Of a stretch of DNA of 64,000 bases, positions 53,704 through 62,480 are shown in pieces. The DNA comes from JADGRF01 sp035274465 (GTDB lineage: Bacteria > Myxococcota_A > Polyangia > Polyangiales > JAFGIB01): positions 1 through 64,000 of the forward strand of contig DATEOF010000398.1 of the NCBI GenBank assembly GCA_035274465.1, read 5' to 3'. A program made the translations under genes and the position numbers. Under the pieces are notes generated by a model. The model did not search any database. It worked only from the letters and a program-made list of their open reading frames with translations, and was not told where the DNA came from. The stretch's first letter is position 1. Every line of letters begins with the position of its first letter.

Positions 53704-54804
53704 ATGGCCGAGCAAATGAACATGTCCGGATCCATGCGTCAGGGTCCATTGTCGGGGCTGCGGGTGCTGGAATTCGCGGGCATCGGTCCGGGGCCGCACG
53801 TCGCGATGCTGCTGGCCAACCTCGGAGCCGAGGTCCTTCGCGTCGACCGGCCCGGCGGCAACGGTTATCCGAACCCGGTCGTGGATTGGGGCCTCAGCTC
53901 GATGACGCTGGACATCCGAAGTGATGAGGGGCGGGCCCGCTGCCTCGACATCGCCTCACGAGTCGACGTCTTGATCGAAGGCAACAGACCTGGCGTGATG
54001 GAGCGCCTGGGGCTGGGGCCCGACGCGCTGCTCGAACGCAATCCGCGGCTCATCTACGGTCGGATGACGGGCTGGGGACAGACCGGGCCTCTGGCGCAGA
54101 GCGCCGGTCACGACATCAACTACATCGCACTCACGGGCGCGCTCGCCGCCATCGGCCGCGCGGGCGACGTCGCGCAACCTCCCCTCAACCTGCTGGGTGA
54201 CTTCGGTGGCGGCTCGATGCTGCTGGCGTTCGGGATCGTGGCAGCGTTGTGGGAGCGCGAACGCTCGGGCAAGGGACAAGTCATCGATGCCTCGATCGTG
54301 GACGGCGTGGCAGCGTTGATGACGTTCTTCACGGGGCTCGTGCCGAGCGGCGCGATCTCACTCGAGCGCAACAAGAACATGCTGGGCGGTGCAGCGCCCT
54401 TCTATCGCTGCTATCTCTGTGCAGATGGCAAGGAGATCTCCGTCGGTGCCATCGAACCCAAGTTCTACGCCGAGCTGCTGGAGAGAATCGGCGCGGAGGA
54501 AGGCCTGAAGTCGCGACAGCACGACAGCAGCAAGTGGCCCGAGCGAAGCGAAGCACTGGCGACGTTGTTTGCCCAGAAGACGCGAGCGGAGTGGTGCGCG
54601 CTGCTCGAGGGCACTGACGCGTGTTTTGCGCCGGTGCTCACCCTACAGGAGACGCTCGAGCACGCTCACATGAAGGATCGCGCGGTCTACACGACGGAAG
54701 CCGGCCATCAGCATGCCGTCGCTGCCCCGCGCTTCTCGCGAACGCCGGGCGCAGTTGCAAAGGCACCCAGTGGCGAAGAGCTGTTGCGTCGCTGGACGAC
54801 GTAG
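53704..54804 (+). CDS. Alpha-methylacyl-CoA racemase-like CoA transferase (CaiB/BaiF family)
   Basis: 366 residues from the ATG 53704 (a purine-rich GGCGGA lies upstream); ATGs at 53716, 53722 and 53734 also exist, and the conserved part starts at MRQGPLSGLRVLEFAGIGPG. Family III CoA-transferase/racemase motifs: GPGPHVAMLLANLGAEVLRV, GRMTGWGQTGPLAQSAGHDI with the catalytic His in GHDINY, IALTGALAAIGRAG, and the C-terminal YTTEAGHQHAVAAPRFSRTPG. It should epimerise the C2 methyl of branched acyl-CoAs, needed before beta-oxidation of isoprenoid or steroid side chains. Confidence 0.9.
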   Translation: MAEQMNMSGSMRQGPLSGLRVLEFAGIGPGPHVAMLLANLGAEVLRVDRPGGNGYPNPVVDWGLSSMTLDIRSDEGRARCLDIASRVDVLIEGNRPGVMERLGLGPDALLERNPRLIYGRMTGWGQTGPLAQSAGHDINYIALTGALAAIGRAGDVAQPPLNLLGDFGGGSMLLAFGIVAALWERERSGKGQVIDASIVDGVAALMTFFTGLVPSGAISLERNKNMLGGAAPFYRCYLCADGKEISVGAIEPKFYAELLERIGAEEGLKSRQHDSSKWPERSEALATLFAQKTRAEWCALLEGTDACFAPVLTLQETLEHAHMKDRAVYTTEAGHQHAVAAPRFSRTPGAVAKAPSGEELLRRWTT

Positions 54805-54883
54805 TCGCATGCCTGCCTAGATCGTACGGCGCCGGATCACCTTGGCGCGAGCGCATGCGCATGCGCGCGCGTTGTACGATGGC

Positions 54884-57800
54884 ATGGTGGAGGTCCGCTA
54901 CGACATCAGAGATCAGTTGGGTCGCGGCGGCATGGGCGCGGTGTTCCGCGCGTTCGACAACAAGCGCGGCCACGAGCTCGCGCTCAAGCGCCTCTCGATC
55001 GAGCGCTTCGATACCGAACCGGAGCTGGCGCGCGCGACGGTGCTGTTCGAGCGCGAGTACTACACGCTGAGTCAGCTCGCTCACCCCAACATCATCCAGG
55101 CGTACGACTACGGACTGGACGACAGCGGTCCGTTCTACACGATGGAGCTGCTGAGCGGCGGAAACCTCAGGACTCAGACGCCGCTGCCCTGGGCCGACGC
55201 CTGCCGCTGCCTGCGCGATATCGCATCGGCGCTGGCCATCGTGCACTCGCGCCGGCTGGTCCACCGCGACGTCACGCCGCTCAACGTCCATTGCACCTCC
55301 GAGGGTCTCTCCAAGCTAATCGACTTCGGCGCGATGGTTCCCATGGGCGGTGTGAGTCAGGTCGTCGGCACGCCCCCGTACATCGCGCCGGAGTGCCTGC
55401 AGCAACACACGATCGACGCGCAGGCAGACCTCTTCGCGCTGGGCGCCTCGCTGTACTACGCGCTGACCGGCCAAAACGCCTATCCCGCGCGCTCGCTCGC
55501 CGGATTGCGTCGCGTCTGGGCCCAACGGCTCACGCCACCTTCGAAGCTCAATCCCTCGATCCCGCGCGCGCTCGACGAGCTGGTGCTCAGCCTCCTGTCA
55601 CTGCAGGCGAGCGAGCGGCCGCGCAGCGCCGCCGAGGTCCACGAACGCCTGACCGCCGTCGCGAACCTGCCACGACGCGAACACAGCCAGACGGCCATCG
55701 CCTATCTGACCAAACCCGCGCTGGTGGGCCGCACGGCAGAGCTGGCGAGCATTCGCCGCGACGTGGAGCTCGCTGCAGCTGGTGGCGGCACCGCACTCCT
55801 GGTACGCGCGGCGAGCGGCATGGGACGCTCGCGCCTGCTAGACGCGGCTGCGCTCGAAGCCCAGCTGCGCGGCCTCTCGATCGCGCGCGCGGATGCCGCC
55901 GAGGGGCCGAGCGCTGCGCTAGCCGTCGCCCGGCGCCTCTTGCGCTGCCTGGTCGACGAGGACGCGGAGCTCGCGCGAACGCTCGAGGCGCAGCCGTTGG
56001 CTGAGCTGCTCAGTGGCGACGCAAACGCGCTGTTGCAACGCGTCGGTCGCGAGCGGGTGCTGCAAGATCTGAACGAGCTCTTCCTGCGCGCCTGCAAGGA
56101 CCAGCCGTATGCGGTGATCGTCGACGACATCCACGACATCGACGCCCCCTCGCTCGCATTCCTGGTGGGCCTCTCGCTGCAGTCCCGCTCGCAGAAGCTG
56201 CTGCTCGTGACCAGCCTGGACTCGAGCGCTCCCGCCGAAGCGGCCGCGCCGCTCGTACAGGCCTCGCGCGAGGTGCCGCTCCCGTCGCTGACTGCCGCGG
56301 ATTGCCGCGATCTTTTGGCCTCGCTGTTCGGCGACGTCCAGAACGTCGATCTGCTGACCACGCTGTGCGAGCGCGTGTGCGAGGGCCAGCCGCAGCTGGT
56401 CATGGACGCGGCTCAACGGCTGGTCGATCGCGGTCTGGTGCGCTACGCCGACGCCAGCTGGTGGCTGAGCAGCGATCTCGAGGCGCTGCGCTCGGCGCTC
56501 TCCGGCATGGGCGAGATCGAGGCCGAGCTGGCGCGGCTCTCGCCCGATGCGCGCACGCTGCTCGACGTGCTGTCGCTGGACGAGAACGCGATCCTCTCGT
56601 TCGCGGATTGCCCGGCGTTGCTGGCCGAGCTCGAGCGCGAGCGGGTGCACCGTGCGTTCGACGAGCTGATCGCGGCACGCTGGCTGCAGGTGTTGACGGA
56701 TCGAGCCGCGTTCCGGCGCGACGATCGCCGGCGCGCGGTGGCGCAGCTGCTATCGCCCGAACGCCGCCGACAGCTGCATGCGCGACTGGCCGAGCGCTGC
56801 GCTCAGCTGCCGCTCTCCAAGATCTACGTCGCCCACCACGCCTTCAGCGCCGGGCAGCCGACCCTCGCGATCGAGGCGATGGACGAGTTCTGGCGCATGA
56901 CCGAGAGCGCCCCGCAAAACGAGATCTTGCGCAGCGCCATCGCGACCTCGACCTTCGAGACCGCGGCCGCCCTGCCGCCCACCCCGAGCGCGCATCCCGC
57001 GCTGCAAGCGCACCACGCCGTGGGCGCGATCATGAACTCGCTCTACCGCGGCCTGCCAGAGCGGATCGCGCTGCGCCTGGCCCCGACGGCCGCCGCGCTC
57101 GCGCCGTTCAGCGGCGTGGCCGACTACGCCGAGCTGAGCCACCTCCCGGAGCCCGAACGCTTGAAGGAGGCGCTGACCCGCGCGCACGCGCGCTGCGAGC
57201 AACCGGGGCGCGGCGGCCTCGACAACGTGTTCCGGGCGCTCAAGCGCGAAGGCCAGCTCGGCATCGGCGCGGCTGTCACCGCGAGTCGCATGGCCGATCC
57301 CGGCTTGATCCCCGCGATCCACGACCTTCGCCCGTTCAGCGCGCTCGCGCCTGCCCTTTCGCTGGTGGTGCGCGTGATCGACGCGCTGTGCCGCCTGACG
57401 CGCGGGCAACTCTGGGTCGGCTGGGATGCGATGCAGGAGATCTATACGGATCTCAAGGGACCGCTCGGCGCCCAGCTCGATCCGCTCACGACGATCGCGT
57501 TGACTCGCGTCACCGCGGGCTCGCTGTGCGGACTCAACGCCGAGCACGCCACGGCCGACGCGCTGCGCTGGATCGAGCTGTGCGAGCCGCTCATGGCCGA
57601 CGCGGCCGAGAGCCACCGCGCGCACTACTACCTCGCGCACGGCGATCTGGCCGCCGCCGAGGCTGCACGCAGGCGCTTCGAGGTGTTGTCGGCGCAGGCG
57701 GGTAGTCTGGCCGACATGCGCCTGCTGGGCTTGCCGAGCTACCTGGAGGTGTACGCGCTCTCGGACGACCTGATGGGCCTGCGCCGGACGCAGCACGCGC

Positions 57801-58879
57801 TCCAGCAAGCCACGCTGGCTCGCCCGCGCTGGCGCTGCCGCGCGGAGCTCGCGCGAGCGCACGTGCTGCACCGCCAGGGAGCGAGCGACCGCGCGCTCGC
57901 GACCATCGAGCGCTCGCTGCAACGCATCGCCAGCGAGGGCACGGAGTGGGAACCATCGGCCGCGATGCAGCTCGAGCTGCTGAATGCCGCCGAGCGACAC
58001 GCCGACAGCCTGCAGCTCGGCGAGGCGTACCTGGCGCGTGCGGGGGCCGAGAGCATTCCGGACGCTCGACTCCGACTCGCACTCGCGCGTTCCCACGCCG
58101 AGCTGGGACACGCCGAGGCTGCCGAAGCACAGCTCGCCACGGCGCGCGAGGCGCTCGAGCGACGCGGTGCAGGCGGCGTGGTCATGATCCAGCTGCACGA
58201 GATCGGGGCTCGCCTGGCGCTCTGCCGGCGCGACCGCGCGCGATTCAACGAGCGACTCGGAGCCTGGGCGAGAGCGCTCCAGACCGGCACCTTCCCCGGC
58301 CTGTTCGCACGCCACAGCGCGCTGCTGCGTGACGCGCGCGCGCTGGGACTCGCCGCTGACGGCGGCATGGAGCTCGAGCTACGCGAAGCCGACAGCGGCA
58401 TCGAGCTCGAGAACCTGCGCAAGCTCGGCCGAGAGCCAATCGAGGACAGCGTGTTCTACCACCGGCTGCTCGAGCTGCTGCTGGTTCAGGCCGGCGCGAC
58501 GGGCGGCGTGCTCTACGCCAACCTGAACGGTCGGCCCGACGTCGTGGCGCGCGCCGGCGCCAGCGCGATCGAAGGCGAGCTGGATGAAACGGTCTCCAAA
58601 CTCTGGGCCCTGCCGAGCACCGCCGACGACATGACCACCAGCCCCACGGCCGAGAGCGAGGCCGACTCGGGCCTGCGGGGCGGCTCCGGACACGCCGCGA
58701 CGCCGCACATGCTCGAGCACCTGCGCAACGGACAGCGCCGCATCGAGGGCATCGCCGTGCTGGACCTCGCGGGTAACCCACGGCTCGAGACGGCGAGCCT
58801 GGTGCGCTTCGCCGCCATCATGGCCGAGCGCCTGCAGCTGCGAGCGGAGGAGGAGACGCAGCTGGACGAGGCAAACTAG
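54884..58879 (+). CDS. Giant Ser/Thr protein kinase with ATPase, helical repeats and C-terminal GAF-like domain
   Basis: 1331 residues from the ATG 54884. The kinase domain covers residues about 6-255: GRGGMGAVF, Lys35 in ALKRL, HRDVTPLN at 127-134, DFG at 147-149, APE at 168-170. An AAA/STAND-like ATPase follows (LVGRTAELASI at about 280, P-loop RAASGMGRSRLL at about 308-319 with Arg where Lys is usual, Walker B AVIVDDIHDID). About 600 residues of helical TPR-like repeats come next, then a GAF-like C-terminal domain (HRLLELLLVQAGATGGVLYA). This is the MalT/PknK-like signalling layout of myxobacteria. Cytoplasmic; ligand unknown. Confidence 0.88.
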   Translation: MVEVRYDIRDQLGRGGMGAVFRAFDNKRGHELALKRLSIERFDTEPELARATVLFEREYYTLSQLAHPNIIQAYDYGLDDSGPFYTMELLSGGNLRTQTPLPWADACRCLRDIASALAIVHSRRLVHRDVTPLNVHCTSEGLSKLIDFGAMVPMGGVSQVVGTPPYIAPECLQQHTIDAQADLFALGASLYYALTGQNAYPARSLAGLRRVWAQRLTPPSKLNPSIPRALDELVLSLLSLQASERPRSAAEVHERLTAVANLPRREHSQTAIAYLTKPALVGRTAELASIRRDVELAAAGGGTALLVRAASGMGRSRLLDAAALEAQLRGLSIARADAAEGPSAALAVARRLLRCLVDEDAELARTLEAQPLAELLSGDANALLQRVGRERVLQDLNELFLRACKDQPYAVIVDDIHDIDAPSLAFLVGLSLQSRSQKLLLVTSLDSSAPAEAAAPLVQASREVPLPSLTAADCRDLLASLFGDVQNVDLLTTLCERVCEGQPQLVMDAAQRLVDRGLVRYADASWWLSSDLEALRSALSGMGEIEAELARLSPDARTLLDVLSLDENAILSFADCPALLAELERERVHRAFDELIAARWLQVLTDRAAFRRDDRRRAVAQLLSPERRRQLHARLAERCAQLPLSKIYVAHHAFSAGQPTLAIEAMDEFWRMTESAPQNEILRSAIATSTFETAAALPPTPSAHPALQAHHAVGAIMNSLYRGLPERIALRLAPTAAALAPFSGVADYAELSHLPEPERLKEALTRAHARCEQPGRGGLDNVFRALKREGQLGIGAAVTASRMADPGLIPAIHDLRPFSALAPALSLVVRVIDALCRLTRGQLWVGWDAMQEIYTDLKGPLGAQLDPLTTIALTRVTAGSLCGLNAEHATADALRWIELCEPLMADAAESHRAHYYLAHGDLAAAEAARRRFEVLSAQAGSLADMRLLGLPSYLEVYALSDDLMGLRRTQHALQQATLARPRWRCRAELARAHVLHRQGASDRALATIERSLQRIASEGTEWEPSAAMQLELLNAAERHADSLQLGEAYLARAGAESIPDARLRLALARSHAELGHAEAAEAQLATAREALERRGAGGVVMIQLHEIGARLALCRRDRARFNERLGAWARALQTGTFPGLFARHSALLRDARALGLAADGGMELELREADSGIELENLRKLGREPIEDSVFYHRLLELLLVQAGATGGVLYANLNGRPDVVARAGASAIEGELDETVSKLWALPSTADDMTTSPTAESEADSGLRGGSGHAATPHMLEHLRNGQRRIEGIAVLDLAGNPRLETASLVRFAAIMAERLQLRAEEETQLDEAN

Positions 58880-58892
58880 GAACTGGAAACAT

Positions 58893-58956
58893 GAACAGGA
58901 AACTCGACCCAGCAATCGCGTGTCTCGCGGTTTCGATTGCGTTCGAGTTCCTGTTC
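58893..58956. terminator. Two-part inverted repeat between convergent genes
   Basis: GAACAGGAAACTCGA (58893-58907) is complementary to TCGAGTTCCTGTTC (58943-58956) with one bulged A. Inside it GCAATCG (58912-58918) pairs with CGATTGC (58934-58940). The long stem sits between the stop codons of the kinase gene and the ABC exporter operon, in place for a bidirectional terminator, though only a weak T-rich tail follows. Confidence 0.65.
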
Positions 58957-58959
58957 TAG

Positions 58960-60747
58960 TTAGTTGCCTCGACCTGCTGGCTCGCCTGCGCCCTGTGCGC
59001 GCACGAACAACGCCGCGTAGCGGCCATCGCGCGCGATCAGCTCTGCATGCGTCCCGACCTCGACCAGCCGACCCTCGTCGATCACCGCGATGCGATCGGC
59101 CTGGGCCGCGGTCGAGAGACGGTGCGCGATCACCAGCGTCGTGCGCCCCGCCATGAGCTTGCTCATCGCCGCCTCCACCAACTGCTCGGTGCCGGGGTCG
59201 AGGTTGGACGTGGCCTCGTCCAGCACCAGCAAGGGCGGATTGCGCAGCGCAGCGCGCGCCAGCGACACGAGCTGCTTTTCCCCCGACGACAGGCGCGATC
59301 CGCGTTCGTCGACGAGCGTGTCGATACCATCGGGCAGCGCCTGGAAGCGCGCCAGCGCGCCGACCGTCGCCAGCGCGGCTTCGACCTCTTCGTCGCTCGC
59401 GTCCGCGCGACCGAGCCGCACGTTCTCGCGAATGCTGGTATTGAACAAGAAGCCTTCCTGCGCGACCACGACGATGCGCTCGCGCAACGCCTCGATGCTC
59501 GCGTCGCGCAGATCCACGCCGCCAAAGCGGATCTGGCCGGCCGTCGGATCGTAGAAGCGCGCGATCAGCTTGGCGAGCGTGGACTTGCCCGCCCCGGTCG
59601 GACCGACCAGCGCCAGCCGCTCGCCCTGCGCGACGGTGAGTGAGACGGCCTCGAGCACCGGTGGGAGCTCCGGGCGATATGCGAAGCTCACCTGCTCGAC
59701 TTCGACGCTTCCGGCTTCGGGCAGCGGGAGCTCCGGCGTTCGCTGGACGAGGTCGGAGGGCGTGTCCAACAGCCCAAACAGCTTGCGCAGCCCCGCGCCG
59801 GCCGACTGCATCTGATTGAACAGCTGACTGAACTGTTGGATCGGCTCGAACAGGTTGGTCAGCGTCAAGATGAAGAACGACACCGTGCCGACGGTGACCT
59901 GTTGGTGGTACACGAGGTAACCGCCGACCGCGACGACCAGCGCCGTGCTGCCGGTGCCGGCGATCTCGATCACCGGCAGGTACCACGACTGCAGGCTCGT
60001 CGAGCGCATGTGTGCGCGAAACAAGGCCTCGTTCGACTCCTGAAAGCGCTCGATCGCCAGCGGCTCGCGCGCGAACGCCTGAATCACGCGCACCCCGCTC
60101 AGCGATTCCTGCAAGCGCGCCAGGTTCGCACCCACGCGGTCGCGCACCTCCAGGTACGCGCTGCTCGAGCTGCGCGCGAAGCGCACGCTGGCGGCGACCA
60201 CGAACGGCACCGCCACCAGGCACGTCAACATCAACCAGGGCGAGACGACCGTCAGCACCACGCTCGAGAACAGCAGGAGCAAACCGTTGCCGATCAGCGC
60301 GAGCAGGCCGGTCTGCACCAGCTCTTGCAGAGAATCGACGTCGGAGGTGATGCGCGAGATCAACACGCCCGCCTTGTTGCGCTCGTAGAACGGCAGCGGC
60401 AAGCGCAACAGGTGCGCGAACACGTCGACCCGCAAGCTGCGCAGCAGGCCCTCGCCCAGGCGATTGAGCGCGCGGATCTGCGCGCGGTGTACCAGGTAGA
60501 CGGTCACGCTGATCGCCACGTAGGCCGCGATGGCCGCGTTCAGCGCAGTGACGTTGCGTTGGCCGATGCCGCGATCGATCGCGATCTTGATCGCGTACGG
60601 TCCGGCAAGGTTCGCCGCCGTCCACACGCTGATCAGCGACAGCGCCCACACCACCTGCAGGCGCTGCTTGCCGAGCATGCCGATCAGCCGGCGCAGCAAG
60701 CTGCCGAGCGAGGCTGGCGTGCCGGGTAGCTCTTCCTGGTTGCTCAT
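58960..60747 (-). CDS. ABC exporter half-transporter (consensus Walker B, odd signature)
   Basis: 595 residues. Six membrane helices (residues about 20-320), then the nucleotide-binding domain: Walker A GPTGAGKST at about 380, signature LSSGEKQ at about 487 (not LSGGQ), Walker B LLVLDEATS at about 507, and H-loop IAHRLST. The start overlaps the preceding gene by 4 bases, so both halves are translated together and very likely form a heterodimer. The consensus Glu is here, the degenerate signature too. Such exporters move lipids, peptides or drugs outward. Confidence 0.93.
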   Translation of the reverse strand: MSNQEELPGTPASLGSLLRRLIGMLGKQRLQVVWALSLISVWTAANLAGPYAIKIAIDRGIGQRNVTALNAAIAAYVAISVTVYLVHRAQIRALNRLGEGLLRSLRVDVFAHLLRLPLPFYERNKAGVLISRITSDVDSLQELVQTGLLALIGNGLLLLFSSVVLTVVSPWLMLTCLVAVPFVVAASVRFARSSSSAYLEVRDRVGANLARLQESLSGVRVIQAFAREPLAIERFQESNEALFRAHMRSTSLQSWYLPVIEIAGTGSTALVVAVGGYLVYHQQVTVGTVSFFILTLTNLFEPIQQFSQLFNQMQSAGAGLRKLFGLLDTPSDLVQRTPELPLPEAGSVEVEQVSFAYRPELPPVLEAVSLTVAQGERLALVGPTGAGKSTLAKLIARFYDPTAGQIRFGGVDLRDASIEALRERIVVVAQEGFLFNTSIRENVRLGRADASDEEVEAALATVGALARFQALPDGIDTLVDERGSRLSSGEKQLVSLARAALRNPPLLVLDEATSNLDPGTEQLVEAAMSKLMAGRTTLVIAHRLSTAAQADRIAVIDEGRLVEVGTHAELIARDGRYAALFVRAQGAGEPAGRGN

Positions 60748-62480
60748 GGCGGCAGCTCCGCCAGCACGCGCTGGTAGCGCGCGTTGTCTCGCAGCAACTG
60801 ATCGTGCGTGCCCTCAGCGACCACGCTCCCGGCCGAGATCAACACCAGGCGCTGCGCGAGCGCGATCGTGACCGGCCGGTGTGAGATCACGATCGTGGTC
60901 CGCCCCTGCATCAGCTGCGCGAGCGCGCCGCGGATCTCGTGCTCCTTCTGCGGATCCACCGAGGACGTCGCGTCATCCAGGATCAGCACGCGCGGATCGG
61001 CCAGGATCGCGCGCGCGATCGCGATGCGCTGGCGCTGCCCTCCGGAGAGCGAGAAGCCGCGCTCGCCAATGACGGTGTCGTAGCCCTCCGGCAGCGCGCA
61101 GATGAAGTCGTGCGCGAAGGCGAGACGCCCGGCGCGCTCGATCTCCTGCTGCGACGCCTCGGGCTTGGCCAGCGCGATGTTCGCCGCGACACTCTGGCTG
61201 AACAGGAACGTCTCCTCGAAGACGATGCCCAGCTCCTGACGCAAGTCCCGCACGCGCAGATCGCGCAGGTCGACGCCGTCCAGGCACACTCGACCGAGAT
61301 CGGGATCGTAGAAGCGAGCGATCAGCTTCGCGACCGTACTCTTGCCGCAACCGGTCTCGCCCACGAGTGCGACCGACTCGCCGGCAGCGATGTGCAAGTC
61401 GAACTGGCGCAACACCTGCGGCCCGCTGGGGGCCGCATAACCGAAGCTCACGTCTTCGAAGCGCACCTCGCCGCCGCGCTCTGTGCGCGCGGGCAAGCGC
61501 AGCGGTCGCGCCGGATCGACGATCTTCGGCTCGGTGGCGAGCACCTGCGCCGCGCGATCGGCGGCCACCAGCGCGCGTTCGGCTTGCGCGATGATCTGCC
61601 CGAGCATGCGCAGCGGGTTCACCAGCACGATCACGTAGAAGTTGAACATCACCAGCGTGCCGACGCTGATCTTTCCGTCGAGCACCAGGTGACCTCCGTA
61701 CGAGAGCACGAAGATCTGACCGATGTTCGGCACGAGCTCGAGCGCGGGCAGGAAGCGCGAACGCACCGCGGCCGCGCGCGTGGCCATCTCGTAGACGTCG
61801 TCGGCCTCCTTCGCGAGCTTGCGCTGCTGTACCCCCTCGGCGCCCAACCCCTTGATGACGCGCACGCCCGAGACCGACTCTTCCACTACGCTGGCCAGCT
61901 CGGCCGTCTGTTCCTGCAGGCCGCGCAAGGTGGGAAAGAGCGACTGCGAGAAGCGCCGACCGAGCACGTTCAGCAGCGGGAGCGACCCGAGCGCCAGCAG
62001 CGTCAGCAGCGGCTGCATGCTGAGCATGATGCTGGTCACGGCGATCACGATCATGAAGTTGCTGAGCGTGAGCGGGATCAAGCTGACGAACGTCTGGATC
62101 TGCATCAGGTCGGCATGGCAGCGACTCATCAGCTCTCCGACCGGCATGCGATCGTGAAAGCCGAAGTGCAGGTGCTCGATGTGCGCGAACAAGCGCGCGC
62201 GCAGCGTGGCTTCGGCGCGCCGACCCTCGCGAAACGCCAGGTAACGCCGCAGACCCGTGAACAGCGCCGACAGCAGTCCAGCCAGCAGGATGTAGCCCGC
62301 CCAGCGCAGCGGAGCGCCACCGCGCAACCCGCGATCGATGCCCTGCCGCACCAGCGCCGGTACCGCGATCTTGCCGCTGGTCCACAGCAAACCCGAGCCC
62401 ACGCCCAGGGCGACACCCAGACGCTGCTGCCAGAGGACTCCTGCGATCAGACGCAGACCGGGACGGCGCGGCCCTTTCAC
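60744..62480 (-). CDS. ABC exporter half-transporter (degenerate Walker B)
   Basis: 578 residues from the GTG 62480-62478, chosen because it overlaps the ligase stop by 4 bases and precedes the membrane domain at once; the open frame further upstream is antisense to the ligase gene. Membrane domain of six helices, then Walker A GETGCGKST at about 377, canonical signature LSGGQRQRIAIARA at about 480, and Walker B VLILDDATSSVD at about 500, where the catalytic Glu is replaced by Asp. With the next half-transporter this makes one active and one degenerate ATP site, as in heterodimeric exporters. Confidence 0.93.
   Translation of the reverse strand: MKGPRRPGLRLIAGVLWQQRLGVALGVGSGLLWTSGKIAVPALVRQGIDRGLRGGAPLRWAGYILLAGLLSALFTGLRRYLAFREGRRAEATLRARLFAHIEHLHFGFHDRMPVGELMSRCHADLMQIQTFVSLIPLTLSNFMIVIAVTSIMLSMQPLLTLLALGSLPLLNVLGRRFSQSLFPTLRGLQEQTAELASVVEESVSGVRVIKGLGAEGVQQRKLAKEADDVYEMATRAAAVRSRFLPALELVPNIGQIFVLSYGGHLVLDGKISVGTLVMFNFYVIVLVNPLRMLGQIIAQAERALVAADRAAQVLATEPKIVDPARPLRLPARTERGGEVRFEDVSFGYAAPSGPQVLRQFDLHIAAGESVALVGETGCGKSTVAKLIARFYDPDLGRVCLDGVDLRDLRVRDLRQELGIVFEETFLFSQSVAANIALAKPEASQQEIERAGRLAFAHDFICALPEGYDTVIGERGFSLSGGQRQRIAIARAILADPRVLILDDATSSVDPQKEHEIRGALAQLMQGRTTIVISHRPVTIALAQRLVLISAGSVVAEGTHDQLLRDNARYQRVLAELPP

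Noticed and set aside
56750..58315. Minus-strand open frame of about 520 codons inside the kinase gene
   Set aside because: It mirrors the helical-repeat region of the kinase; Arg/Glu/Gln-rich with no recognisable domain.
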